Of a stretch of DNA of 64,000 bases, positions 42,752 to 51,950 are shown piece after piece. The stretch comes from Izemoplasma sp964435595 (GTDB lineage: Bacteria > Bacillota_I > Bacilli_A > Izemoplasmatales > Izemoplasmataceae), in the NCBI GenBank assembly GCA_964435595.1, contig CAYSZV010000004.1:1-64000 (forward strand), read 5' to 3'. Each line of letters opens with the position of its first letter. Within the stretch, counting starts at the first letter, position 1. A model generated the notes under the pieces. It did not search any database. It was not told where the DNA came from and saw nothing but the letters and a program-made list of their open reading frames with translations. The position numbers were made by a program, and so were the translations under genes.

Positions 42752-43909
42752 CTATAAGAATTTTTTTAAAGATTCTACTTTGTCCAATTTCTCCCAAGGT
42801 AAGTCTAAATCATTTCTTCCAAAATGACCATACGCTGCAGTTTGTTTATAGATAGGACGCTTTAAATCCAACATATCATTGATTCCTTTTGGGGATAAAT
42901 TAAAGGTTTCTTTGATCGCCTCAATGATGGTTTCTTTTGACACCTTATTTGTTCCAAATGATTCCACCATAATACTCATTGGCTGTGCAACACCGATTGC
43001 GTATGATAATTGGATTTCACATTTGTCTGCCAATCCAGCCGCAACAATATTTTTGGCAACATAACGACAAGCGTAGGCTGCACTTCTATCCACTTTCGAT
43101 GGGTCTTTCCCAGAAAATGCTCCACCACCATGGCGACTCCATCCTCCATATGTATCTACAATAATTTTACGACCAGTAACTCCAGCATCTCCATGTGGTC
43201 CACCAATAATAAATTTACCTGTTGGATTAATAAAAAATTTTGTATCTTGATCGATTAATTCACTCGGTATAATCTCTTCAATTACATGTTTTTTTATATC
43301 TGCTTGTAATTGTTCAAGAGACACTTCCTCAGAATGTTGTGACGATACCACAACACTATCAACACGTAATAATCCACCGTCTTGATCGAACTCTACTGTT
43401 ACTTGTGTTTTACCATCAGGTCGTAAATAATCTAATAATTTGTTTTTTCTAACTTTGGTGAGTTGTTTGGCCAATTTATGTGCCAAAGTGATAGCGATTG
43501 GCATATATTCTTCTGTTTCATTTGAAGCATATCCAAACATAATTCCTTGGTCTCCAGCTCCTTGGTCTTTATAGGTTCCTTCCCCTTCATTTACTCCTTG
43601 AGCAATATCTGGAGATTGTGGATCGATTGCTACCAAGACAGCTAAATTTTCTGCATCAAATCCATATTTACCACGGTCATATCCGATTTCTTTCACCGTT
43701 TCTCTAACAATTTTTTGAATGTCAATATAGGTTGTCGTTGTGATTTCTCCAGCAACCAATACCAAGCCTGTTGTTACACTGGTCTCACATGCTACCCTTG
43801 CATTTGGGTCTTCTTTTAAAATCTCATCTAAAATGGCGTCACTAATTTGATCACAAATTTTATCTGGATGTCCTTCTGTTACACTTTCTGATGTAAAAAA
43901 ATTTCTCAT
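42752..43909 (-). CDS. metK: S-adenosylmethionine synthetase
   Basis: MetK joins methionine and ATP to form SAM. The 385-residue protein has SESVTEGHPDKICDQISDAILD (ATP-binding His), GAGDQGIMFGYA, GGPHGDAGVTGRKIIVDTYGG, and GGGAFSGKDPSKVDRSAAY (catalytic Lys and Asp). Length is normal. No SAM riboswitch lies upstream; the gene follows the HD-GYP-like gene by four bases and has the ribosome site GGAG. KamA, YtqA and other SAM users in the window depend on its product. Confidence 0.98.
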   Translation of the reverse strand: MRNFFTSESVTEGHPDKICDQISDAILDEILKEDPNARVACETSVTTGLVLVAGEITTTTYIDIQKIVRETVKEIGYDRGKYGFDAENLAVLVAIDPQSPDIAQGVNEGEGTYKDQGAGDQGIMFGYASNETEEYMPIAITLAHKLAKQLTKVRKNKLLDYLRPDGKTQVTVEFDQDGGLLRVDSVVVSSQHSEEVSLEQLQADIKKHVIEEIIPSELIDQDTKFFINPTGKFIIGGPHGDAGVTGRKIIVDTYGGWSRHGGGAFSGKDPSKVDRSAAYACRYVAKNIVAAGLADKCEIQLSYAIGVAQPMSIMVESFGTNKVSKETIIEAIKETFNLSPKGINDMLDLKRPIYKQTAAYGHFGRNDLDLPWEKLDKVESLKKFL

Positions 43910-43912
43910 AGT

Positions 43913-45535
43913 TTACTCCAATCCTTTAAAAAATTTATACTTTTCATATACCGATTCAAAATCATCTTCATATTTTAAGAAACGATCTAAAATATAAGGT
44001 TCAAAATATTCTTTGAAATCGCTATTTAACATGTCCATTGCTTTTCTATGTTTCAATTTATTTTTATAGTTCCTAGACTGACGTAACACATCATACATTT
44101 CGGCTAACAAAATGATTTGTCCTTCTTGAGAACGTTGAACACGTTTCATACGTTCTGTAAAATCAGAATCATTTGTTTTTTCAAAATGAGCTCGAATAAT
44201 GTCTTCACTTTTTTGATTTAACTGGAGTCTTTTAATGATAATACTACCCAATATCGTTTTCTCGCGGATAACAACATAATCGCGTTCAGTCAATTGTTCT
44301 TTGTTTTCATATTCTAAAATACTCAAATCATCAACCTTATCAATATGAATCACACTATAATCATAAATCTCCGTACATACATTAGAAGATAGCCCTAAGA
44401 CATTTCCTAATCTTGATGCGATTTCAGCGATACGGTGAACGGATTCTTTGTTTTGATTGATTGTGTGACTATTAAACACAGCAATTACATCAAACACATC
44501 AGCTACAACCGCAGTAAAGTCTTTTTCCATATCTCTACGTTTGATTAATTCTTCTCTACGTTTCTTATTCATCATATTTCCAATACTAACACTTGAATAC
44601 AAGGCAATACTAAAAATAACCAAGACAATCGTTCGTAACACAATATCTATCACAATATTAATGTGTTCTGGACTAAAGAGGAACTTAATAAATCCTTCTA
44701 TTCCACCAGGAATACTCCACAACACATCATTATACATCACACCCAAATGAATTAAGGTCATGATTCCTAAGACCCATTTGAATAAAATTCGCAACATCGT
44801 TGGGTCTTGGTATAAGGCAATTACAACCAGTGCAAAGTAAATTAAAATATACCCAGCTTGGGCAATTGAATTATCTGTCAATGCGGTTTGGTACATGGTA
44901 ATCAATGCTTCAGACGTCATCCCATCAACAGGGACAAAGGTTCTCGCACTGAATACTAGCTTAATATAAACACCAACACTCGCTAATAAAATATACACTC
45001 CACCAAAATACATGGCCATCTGCTGTTTGATTAAGGTTCTCGGCTCTTCTTCAATCATGTTTTTCATTGAGATAGAAACGATAAACATAATAATCGCAAA
45101 CATAATAATAACCAATACCTTTGGACTTTGATTTCCAATCAAGGTAAACAAGATCAGCACAAAGTTGGTAATCAATAAAATACTTCTATTTACTTTGTTT
45201 CGCTTATACAAAACTTGGACGTCATCTAGTATGTTAATACCTGCTTCAAAATTGAATCGATCAAACAATCTTTTAGTCACTCGTTTATACACAATACGAG
45301 CTTTTCTTCTAAAGTCTGATGGCTTTTCACTGATTTCAGGCTTATCAACTTTTTTATAATAAAGTCCAGTTCGAATCGCAAGATTCCTAAAAAATCCTGC
45401 TAATTTATCAAGGGCTGTTTGTTTATTTGGATCAACACCTTGATTGATATCTTCGATATACTGTTTTAGCTCTTCTGGCTCTTCTTTTTCATATTTCTTG
45501 AAAAAATCATTTAAATCTTTGTTGTCATTTGCCAT
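43913..45535 (-). CDS. Membrane protein with a degenerate HD-GYP-like domain
   Basis: The 540-residue protein has a charged N-terminus (about 110 residues), six or seven membrane helices (residues about 118-330), and a cytoplasmic C-terminal domain. That domain resembles HD-GYP phosphodiesterases in order: VHRIAEIASRLGNVLGL, VIHIDKVDD in place of LLHDIGK, RAHFEKTND in place of the HHE...GYP loop, AEMYDVLRQSRNYKNKL and EYFEPYILDRFLK. The metal-binding HD pair is lost, so c-di-GMP hydrolysis is unlikely; a sensor or scaffold is more probable. It follows pgpA by 13 bases and precedes metK by three. The assignment rests on my reading of the motif order. Confidence 0.6.
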   Translation of the reverse strand: MANDNKDLNDFFKKYEKEEPEELKQYIEDINQGVDPNKQTALDKLAGFFRNLAIRTGLYYKKVDKPEISEKPSDFRRKARIVYKRVTKRLFDRFNFEAGINILDDVQVLYKRNKVNRSILLITNFVLILFTLIGNQSPKVLVIIMFAIIMFIVSISMKNMIEEEPRTLIKQQMAMYFGGVYILLASVGVYIKLVFSARTFVPVDGMTSEALITMYQTALTDNSIAQAGYILIYFALVVIALYQDPTMLRILFKWVLGIMTLIHLGVMYNDVLWSIPGGIEGFIKFLFSPEHINIVIDIVLRTIVLVIFSIALYSSVSIGNMMNKKRREELIKRRDMEKDFTAVVADVFDVIAVFNSHTINQNKESVHRIAEIASRLGNVLGLSSNVCTEIYDYSVIHIDKVDDLSILEYENKEQLTERDYVVIREKTILGSIIIKRLQLNQKSEDIIRAHFEKTNDSDFTERMKRVQRSQEGQIILLAEMYDVLRQSRNYKNKLKHRKAMDMLNSDFKEYFEPYILDRFLKYEDDFESVYEKYKFFKGLE

Positions 45536-45548
45536 TAGAGCACCTCCT

Positions 45549-46118
45549 TTATTCTTTAATATCTAAATCCAGTCTGATACTTTTTATATGTGGATCTTTT
45601 AACGCTTCTCTTTCATTTGTCATTTGTGCAACTCTCGTAGATGCTGCTGCTGCAATTGCCCCAACAATATCATCTAAAAATGTATGACACATTTCATGAC
45701 CTTCTTTTCCATCACCATTTAATCTTGCAACTGCAAGAGGTTTGTTTACATCAATATCTCCAAAATTTGTTTTTCCGATTGTTCCATACATTCCAGCTAA
45801 CTCTAGACCAAATAATTCATCAATCCCAAACATTCCAAGGTCTTGTAATAAGACATCTAAAATCGGACCCTTAAACATTTTTTCTTCTGCTAATCTGTCG
45901 ATTTCAGCTCCCAATTGCACGATATGAAAAACATCACGTAATGATAATATTTTTTCAACACTATCAACACACTCTCTTAAACTAATATCATCGGTCCATT
46001 TCTTTTGTTGACGATATGCAATTTCCGCTATTTCTTCCACTGACACAGTTCTTTCTTTTAATGTTTGCACATTCATTTCTAACATTTCTTCTCTTGAAAA
46101 CAAGGTTCTATTTTTCAT
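45549..46118 (-). CDS. pgpA: PgpA/YutG family phosphatidylglycerophosphatase
   Basis: The 189-residue protein matches YutG-type PgpA: VSVEEIAEIAYRQQKKW, SVEKILSLRDVFHIVQLGAEIDRLAEE, LGMFGIDELFGLELAGMYGTIGKTNFG and CHTFLDDIVGAIAAAAS near the C-terminus. PgpA removes phosphate from phosphatidylglycerophosphate to give phosphatidylglycerol. This soluble Firmicute form has no membrane helices, and its activity has been less studied than that of the E. coli enzyme. The ribosome site is AGGAGTG, and a TGTTATAAT promoter lies at 46139-46147. Confidence 0.85.
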   Translation of the reverse strand: MKNRTLFSREEMLEMNVQTLKERTVSVEEIAEIAYRQQKKWTDDISLRECVDSVEKILSLRDVFHIVQLGAEIDRLAEEKMFKGPILDVLLQDLGMFGIDELFGLELAGMYGTIGKTNFGDIDVNKPLAVARLNGDGKEGHEMCHTFLDDIVGAIAAAASTRVAQMTNEREALKDPHIKSIRLDLDIKE

Positions 46119-46138
46119 AGTATCACTCCTAACTAGAT

Positions 46139-46147
46139 ATTATAACA
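46139..46147 (-). promoter_or_regulatory. Extended -10 promoter of the pgpA-metK unit
   Basis: Minus-strand TGTTATAAT, 21 bases ahead of the pgpA start; weak -35 (TTTCAT) at 17 bases. Confidence 0.55.
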
Positions 46148-46208
46148 TTAAATAATATTTAATGAAACTCTTTCTTAAACAGACGACTCTTTCAAATCTA
46201 GATACAAT

Positions 46209-46610
46209 TTACCCATTTTTCAGCGCTTTACCATAAAGCACTAAGAACAGGATATACCCCAATGCAACCAATCCAGCGATGATTAGATTAGTAAAATCAG
46301 CGAATCGAATTCCTCTTACAATGAAATCTATAATAATCACAGTATTTATTACAAGTAGTCCAATATAGAAATTCCTTGTCTTTTCAACAACATATTGAAG
46401 AGTGAATCCTTTGTAAATATGTACTACAGCCAAAACAAATCCAACAAGAATAGTCACAACAAATGTCGCCCCACCAAACGGATAGATATCAACTACATTT
46501 GCAGGTCCTATTATCGCAGAATCAATGTTTCGTATGAAATATAAAACAATCAAAACAATAGCTACTGGTACTTGAATTCCAATAATTAAAGCGTTCTTTT
46601 TATTGATCAT
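46209..46610 (-). CDS. Four-helix membrane protein, unknown function
   Basis: The 133-residue product has four hydrophobic segments (about residues 7-24, 47-66, 82-97, 107-126) with short basic loops (YKGFTLQYVVEKTRNF). No family motif is recognised. It follows fmt by 16 bases with AGGAGG ahead of its ATG and is the last gene of the HAD-priA-fmt run; no clear terminator is seen behind it. Confidence 0.6.
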   Translation of the reverse strand: MINKKNALIIGIQVPVAIVLIVLYFIRNIDSAIIGPANVVDIYPFGGATFVVTILVGFVLAVVHIYKGFTLQYVVEKTRNFYIGLLVINTVIIIDFIVRGIRFADFTNLIIAGLVALGYILFLVLYGKALKNG

Positions 46611-46626
46611 ATTATCCTCCTAACAA

Positions 46627-47574
46627 TCATTCAAACAATTTATTGACTTGGATCAAACTTCGACCTGATCCGTTCATAAATTGTGTTACAACTTGTCTTT
46701 GTTTTCCTGCCAGTTGTACTTCCAATATTTTCAGTACACCATTACTTGCTTTTACCCCAATCGCATTATCGAATATCTTCACGATTGTTCCGTTTTCCTG
46801 ATGTTTATGGTTTTTTTCAAACCCGTTACAATGGTGAATTTCTGCTTGTATGACTTTAAGATTTTTACCATCGATTGTTGTGTACAAGTATGGTCCTGGA
46901 GTGAAGGCACGAAGTTTGGCATCGATGTCTTCTACCGTCATACTCCAATCAATCTTTTCTTCTTCTCTTTTTAAGTTGAAGCCATACGTTACTTTCGTCA
47001 CATCTTGTAGAATTCTATCATTGGTCCCATCAAAAATTGATGGGAGTGTCTCTAATAATAATTCCGTTCCAACATGACTCATTTTTTGAAACAATGTTCC
47101 AGATGTTTCTTTGTCATCAATTGGGATTACACGTTGTGAAATAATATCGCCACTATCCATTTTTTGCGCCATATACATAATAGTAATACCGGTTTCTTTA
47201 TGTCTACGTTCTATCGCTCTTTGGATTGGTGCACCACCTCGTAACAAAGGAAGTAAACTACCATGAACATTGATTGCTCCTAAGCGTGGTGCTTCCAATA
47301 CTTCATCTGGTATAAGTTGTCCATATGCTGCGGTGATGATTAAATCTGGCTCTAAACTTGTAATGACTTCAAAGTCCGTTTTAATTCGTCTTGGCTGAAA
47401 GACTTCAATTCCAAGTTCTAAGGCTTTTTCTTTTACCGGAGAAAGGGATAAAACCTTTTTTCTTCCCACTACTTTATCTGGCTGCGTTACAACCAAATCA
47501 ACACCGTACTTCTTATGTACTTCTTCTAATATTGAAACACTAAATTGTGGTGTTCCCATAAATATAATTTTCAT
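46627..47574 (-). CDS. fmt: Methionyl-tRNA formyltransferase
   Basis: Fmt formylates initiator Met-tRNA. The 315-residue protein has MKIIFMGTPQFSVSILEEV, the catalytic region GAINVHGSLLPLLRGGAPIQRAI (Asn-His), MDSGDII, and a C-terminal OB-like domain (GPYLYTTIDGKNLKVIQAE). ATG 47574 with AGAGGTGA upstream is the start; the frame continues upstream but overlaps the neighbouring gene. Position next to priA is the usual Firmicute one. Confidence 0.97.
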   Translation of the reverse strand: MKIIFMGTPQFSVSILEEVHKKYGVDLVVTQPDKVVGRKKVLSLSPVKEKALELGIEVFQPRRIKTDFEVITSLEPDLIITAAYGQLIPDEVLEAPRLGAINVHGSLLPLLRGGAPIQRAIERRHKETGITIMYMAQKMDSGDIISQRVIPIDDKETSGTLFQKMSHVGTELLLETLPSIFDGTNDRILQDVTKVTYGFNLKREEEKIDWSMTVEDIDAKLRAFTPGPYLYTTIDGKNLKVIQAEIHHCNGFEKNHKHQENGTIVKIFDNAIGVKASNGVLKILEVQLAGKQRQVVTQFMNGSGRSLIQVNKLFE

Positions 47575-47585
47575 TTTATTCACCT

Positions 47586-47855
47586 CTAGTTTCGATGTTT
47601 TTTTTCTTCTAAATAAAATAACAATTTCACTACACCAACTATATATATTACCGTCCATATTATAATCCCAAAAATCATCACAGTTCCGATATGTTGATCC
47701 GGTACTCCAATACTTCTTATTAAATCATTCATAGAGATAATAAAGAAATATGGAATAAAATACAAAAATGAATAGACAATAACAATCGGATTCCGATATA
47801 GCCACATCCATGAATTCCATGAAAAAATATCACCTATAAAGCCTAAAAATTTCAT
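47586..47855 (-). CDS. Small two-helix membrane protein, unknown function
   Basis: The roughly 89-residue product has two hydrophobic segments (about residues 20-42 and 60-82) and a charged tail (LEEKKHRN). It lies between priA and fmt with 11-base gaps. GGGGTGAAC stands ahead of ATG 47855; an in-frame GTG nine bases earlier is part of this ribosome site. No homology is recognised. Confidence 0.6.
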   Translation of the reverse strand: MKFLGFIGDIFSWNSWMWLYRNPIVIVYSFLYFIPYFFIISMNDLIRSIGVPDQHIGTVMIFGIIIWTVIYIVGVVKLLFYLEEKKHRN

Positions 47856-47866
47856 CTTGTTCACCC

Positions 47867-50206
47867 CTATAACAGTGTAGGATTTTTATCAATCGCAATG
47901 GTGACAGTATCAGAAAATTCTTGGTAAATATCTTGTAAGACTGCATCTAGTTTTGTCGATTGTTTATACTTGATAATAATCTGAGCTCGATAGTAATTAT
48001 TGATTCGTGCAATCTTAGGTAATACTGGACCTAAAATCACCATATCTGACTCTAGATTTTTCCGTAATTTCAAAACGATTTTTGTACCTTCTTTTAATAA
48101 CTTCCTAACATCTTTATCCGATACGATTATTTGAACCAAATGATTAAATGGTGTATAGCCACTGATTTCTCTAATCTTCATTTCGGTTGCATAGAACGAA
48201 TGATAATCATGATGTTCCGCATAGGCAATCGCATAATGTTCTGGATTGTATGTTTGAATCACGACTTCTCCTTCTTTGTCATGACGGCCTGCGCGTCCAC
48301 TCACTTGCGTTAATAATTGAAAGGTTTTTTCAATTGCTTTGTAATCTGGTAGATTCAAACTCATATCTGCCGCAAGCACTCCAACCAATGTTACATTTGG
48401 AAAATCGAGTCCTTTGGCAATCATTTGGGTACCCAATAAAATATCTCCTCTTTGTTCAAAGTCGTGAAGTAGTTTTTCATGAGCATTTTTATATGTGGTT
48501 GTATCTCGATCCATTCGTACAACATGAGCACTCGGGAATGCTTCTTTGATATATTCTTCAACTCGTTCTGTCCCAATTCCCATATATCTGATATGTTTGC
48601 TTTGACAAGTTGGACAGACTGTTACATTTTGTGCTTTGTGTCCGCAATAATGACATTGCAAACTGTTATCTCGTTCATGGTAAGTAAGAGAAATATCACA
48701 ATTAGGACACATAATGACTTCCCCACAAGATCGACACATTACAAAAGTAGAGTGTCCTCGTCGATTCAATAACAAAATAATTTGTTCTTTCTTTTCTAGT
48801 CGGTCTTTGATTAGTGTTTCTAAACGCGTAGAAAAGATCGAACGATTCCCACCTTTAAACTCAAATCGCATATCTTCAATATACACTTTTGGAAGGAGAC
48901 TGTCTTTGGCACGATGTTTCATTTCCAACAAGGTGTATTGATTATGAGTTGCTTTATAATAACTCTCAATACTTGGTGTTGCACTTCCTAGCACAAGCGG
49001 TACTTGATACCTCTTTGTTCGTTGTATTGCCACATCTTTGGCATGATACCTTGGATTGGTTTCTTGTTTATAGCTTTCGGTATGTTCTTCATCAATAATA
49101 ATCACACCAATATGTTCAAATGGTGCAAATATCGCACTTCTTGCTCCCACACATACTTGTACTTCTTTTCGTCTAATTTTTCGCCATTCATCATAGCGTT
49201 CACCGATACTTAATCCAGAATGAAGCAATGCTACATTATCACCAAAACGTCCTCTAAAACGAGATACCATCATTGGAGTCAAAGAAATTTCAGGAACAAG
49301 CATAATTGCTTCTTTTCCTCGTTTCACAACATCTTCAATGATGTTCAAATAAATCTCAGTTTTACCACTTCCGGTAATTCCGTGTAATAAGAAGGTTTCA
49401 TTATTACCCAACGATTCTTTGATTCTGTCATAGACTAGTACCTGTTCTTCATTTAAGATAATATCTTTATCTACGTCACCATATAAGGTTTCTATTTCAC
49501 GATAAATCTCTACCTCTTTTTCTTCAACAATTCCTTTATCAACTAAAGATTTAATTGTTGGTGATGATGTGTTTGTTTCCATCATGACATTCTTTTTATA
49601 TGCTTCTTGGTGATCTATCATGTAGGCCAATACTTCTTGTTGTTTTTTTCCTTTGACAGGAATTGTTTCATCTAGTAACACCAATTTTTTTATATATCTA
49701 ACACGGTTTTGTTGCCCGATAACATGAATCACTTCCATGTTTTTTTCTTCAATTTGTTTCTTGATTTCTCTTAAAAACGGATACAAAGAATCATCCAATT
49801 TTGCTTCTTTAAATTGATTGAACTTCAATGATAAATCAAGTGGCAAAAGACCTGGGTCTTTTACAATCAATTTCTTTGAATACTTGCCTTTCAAAGCTCG
49901 TGGCAGCATTGCTTGATAGATAGAAACAAGGGGACTGGTATTAGAGATGCTTAGATGTTTTCCAAGTTCAATCAGCTCTGTTGTCAAAGAGGGAACAAGA
50001 TCAATCACATCAACGATATCTTTGAGTTCTTCCATTTCTGTGTGTTCTTTGATATCTAACACATAGCCAAGTATAAATCGATAGCCAAAAGGGACACTCA
50101 CACGTTGTCCTATTTCGATTACATCTTGTAAATGAGCAGGAATGTGATAATCAAATGTCTTATCAACTTCTCTTGCATTTACGTCTACTAAAATACTAGC
50201 TATCAT
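47867..50206 (-). CDS. priA: Primosomal protein N' (PriA helicase)
   Basis: PriA restarts stalled replication forks. The 779-residue protein has the N-terminal DNA-binding domain, helicase motifs LLHGITGSGKTEIYL (Walker A), VIIIDEEHTESYKQE (DEEH), GSATPSIESY, LLLNRRGHS and TQVSGRAGRHDKEG, and the zinc-binding cysteines CRSCG...CPNC...CHYCG...CPTC. Length is normal. The ribosome site (GATGATGGT) is weak, so translation is probably coupled to the gene upstream. Confidence 0.97.
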   Translation of the reverse strand: MIASILVDVNAREVDKTFDYHIPAHLQDVIEIGQRVSVPFGYRFILGYVLDIKEHTEMEELKDIVDVIDLVPSLTTELIELGKHLSISNTSPLVSIYQAMLPRALKGKYSKKLIVKDPGLLPLDLSLKFNQFKEAKLDDSLYPFLREIKKQIEEKNMEVIHVIGQQNRVRYIKKLVLLDETIPVKGKKQQEVLAYMIDHQEAYKKNVMMETNTSSPTIKSLVDKGIVEEKEVEIYREIETLYGDVDKDIILNEEQVLVYDRIKESLGNNETFLLHGITGSGKTEIYLNIIEDVVKRGKEAIMLVPEISLTPMMVSRFRGRFGDNVALLHSGLSIGERYDEWRKIRRKEVQVCVGARSAIFAPFEHIGVIIIDEEHTESYKQETNPRYHAKDVAIQRTKRYQVPLVLGSATPSIESYYKATHNQYTLLEMKHRAKDSLLPKVYIEDMRFEFKGGNRSIFSTRLETLIKDRLEKKEQIILLLNRRGHSTFVMCRSCGEVIMCPNCDISLTYHERDNSLQCHYCGHKAQNVTVCPTCQSKHIRYMGIGTERVEEYIKEAFPSAHVVRMDRDTTTYKNAHEKLLHDFEQRGDILLGTQMIAKGLDFPNVTLVGVLAADMSLNLPDYKAIEKTFQLLTQVSGRAGRHDKEGEVVIQTYNPEHYAIAYAEHHDYHSFYATEMKIREISGYTPFNHLVQIIVSDKDVRKLLKEGTKIVLKLRKNLESDMVILGPVLPKIARINNYYRAQIIIKYKQSTKLDAVLQDIYQEFSDTVTIAIDKNPTLL

Positions 50207-50214
50207 ACCATCAT

Positions 50215-51003
50215 CTACAATCTATTGATATAGTTTTCTTTGTGGTTCAAAAAGTGTTTGGTAAAGACAACACTCTCAATATCATCATACGCTACTTCCT
50301 CTATCTTTTCTTCTGTGAAATTGTATATTTTGGCATTTTCTAAAGCCATAATAATCGGACTATGTGTCGCGATAATGACTTGACTTCCACTTCGTACCAA
50401 ATCAGTAATCATCACAACCAACTTATATTGATTCACCGCACTGAGTGGCGTTTCAGGCTCATCCAATAAATAGATTCCTTGTTGGTGCATACGTTGTTTA
50501 AAAAACTCAAGGAATCCTTCCCCATGAGACTTTTCTTTGAGGTCTCCATCATAGGCATGTTCCATCGCATGAAGTTGTCCTGCATATGCCATACGTGCTT
50601 GATTTTGCGCAAAGATGCTTTTATTCTTATATTCCTCATTTACTCTTTTTAAGTCTTCTTTTAAGTCCTGTTTCATCTGTTTTAATTGATTGATGTAGGT
50701 GATGAACTCTTCCCCACTAAAGAAAAATCCTTTCTTGGTCTTCACATCATAGGTACACTTCATCATGCCAGCCAATTCTTTGACTTCTTTGTAGTAAGAA
50801 GAATCGATATCTTGTGATGATACATTAATCGAATTATTATAGTAGGCAATTGCTTTTAATAATGTACTTTTTCCCGAGCCATTGTCACCTACAAAAAGAG
50901 TAATTTTATTACTTAAATCCAGTGTTTCAATTTGTTTGATACAAGGGATATTGAATGGATACTCTTCTGATAAAAACTTGTTAAAGCGAAGTGTCTTTAT
51001 CAT
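50215..51003 (-). CDS. AAA/ABC-type ATPase of the COG3910 type
   Basis: The 262-residue protein has Walker A GDNGSGKSTLLKAIAYY, the Walker B/D-loop IYLLDEPETPLSAVNQYKL and the H-loop VIIATHSPIIM, as in SMC/RecF-like single-domain ATPases. There is no membrane partner, so it is not a transporter. COG3910 members are often linked to phage defence or repair without proof. It overlaps the HAD phosphatase gene by 23 bases and precedes priA by eight. Confidence 0.8.
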   Translation of the reverse strand: MIKTLRFNKFLSEEYPFNIPCIKQIETLDLSNKITLFVGDNGSGKSTLLKAIAYYNNSINVSSQDIDSSYYKEVKELAGMMKCTYDVKTKKGFFFSGEEFITYINQLKQMKQDLKEDLKRVNEEYKNKSIFAQNQARMAYAGQLHAMEHAYDGDLKEKSHGEGFLEFFKQRMHQQGIYLLDEPETPLSAVNQYKLVVMITDLVRSGSQVIIATHSPIIMALENAKIYNFTEEKIEEVAYDDIESVVFTKHFLNHKENYINRL

Positions 51004-51781
51004 CTAGAATCCCCAATGTAATCAAGCCTTTTACAAGTCCATCATTTTTAATATCATCGGTAATGTATTTGGCATGTTTCTTACAATTGATACTTCCATT
51101 CCCCATTGCAACACTGTTTTCAATAAAATCCATCATTTCAATATCATTATCCCCATCACCAAATGCATAAGCATGTTCTAAGGGGATTTTTTCTATTTCT
51201 AAGATTCGTTTGATTCCTTCTTTTTTACTCATGCCTCTTGTAAGGATGTCAAATCCTCCACCAAGCCATGGTACAATTTGAAGATTCTTAAATCTATTTT
51301 TAAATTGTTCGATGTTTTTTCTCTCACAAAAAGTCCACATTTGAAAGATGTCATTGTCTTGATAAAAATGTGGATCGATTCTTGGAAGATTCATATCAAC
51401 CAATTCAAATGCTTCTTTTCCCTTTTCATCAACGATATTTAATGTTTCATCAAATTCACCTAAAAATCCATATTTCATCTGATTCTCATCTAAGATTTTT
51501 ACAACATCTAAAACATCGTCTTTGTCTATAGGATTACGGTAAATTGTCTCCCCATCTTTGATGATAATTTGTCCATTGATTAATACAAAAATATTAATAT
51601 AATCCATAATTTCTTCAATGATGTGCAACATATAAAAGGCACGTCCGGTTGCAATTGCAATTTCTATATCTTCTCGTTCATTTAATTGTTTTAACGCATT
51701 GATTGTACTCGTCGGAATACTTCTTGTATCCGGGTCATAAATCGTACGATCAATATCAAAAAATATAATCTTCTTGTCCAT
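50981..51781 (-). CDS. Cof-type HAD phosphatase
   Basis: The 266-residue protein has HAD motif I FFDIDRTIYDP (DxDxT/R), motif II IAIATGRAFYM, motif III lysine near SKKEGIKRIL, and motif IV FGDGDNDIEMM, with a Cof-type C2 cap between them. These enzymes remove phosphate from sugar phosphates or flavin precursors; the substrate cannot be told. It is the first gene of the run to priA and fmt, with a TGTTATAAT promoter at 51799-51807. Confidence 0.9.
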   Translation of the reverse strand: MDKKIIFFDIDRTIYDPDTRSIPTSTINALKQLNEREDIEIAIATGRAFYMLHIIEEIMDYINIFVLINGQIIIKDGETIYRNPIDKDDVLDVVKILDENQMKYGFLGEFDETLNIVDEKGKEAFELVDMNLPRIDPHFYQDNDIFQMWTFCERKNIEQFKNRFKNLQIVPWLGGGFDILTRGMSKKEGIKRILEIEKIPLEHAYAFGDGDNDIEMMDFIENSVAMGNGSINCKKHAKYITDDIKNDGLVKGLITLGILDDKDTSL

Positions 51782-51798
51782 AATCCACCTCTTCTTAA

Positions 51799-51807
51799 AT
51801 TATAACA
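51799..51807 (-). promoter_or_regulatory. Extended -10 promoter of the HAD-priA-fmt unit
   Basis: Minus-strand TGTTATAAT, 18 bases ahead of the HAD gene start, without a clear -35. Confidence 0.5.
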
Positions 51808-51904
51808 TATATAGTTTATATATTCTTTATTATGGCGAAAAAAAATAATAGAATTATAATAATAACCTTTTCATTAACATTGCTCGTGTAATATCCAATA
51901 AAAA

Positions 51905-51913
51905 TGCTATAAT
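51905..51913 (+). promoter_or_regulatory. Extended -10 promoter of the RNase J gene
   Basis: TGCTATAAT, about 38 bases ahead of the RNase J ATG, divergent from the HAD gene promoter. Confidence 0.55.
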
Positions 51914-51950
51914 GTATATAGAGAACGTTACGTTTCAAAGGAGGCACACA

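Noticed and set aside
43900..43920. SAM riboswitch controlling metK
   Set aside because: metK begins three bases after the preceding gene, leaving no room, and no SAM aptamer motif is seen.
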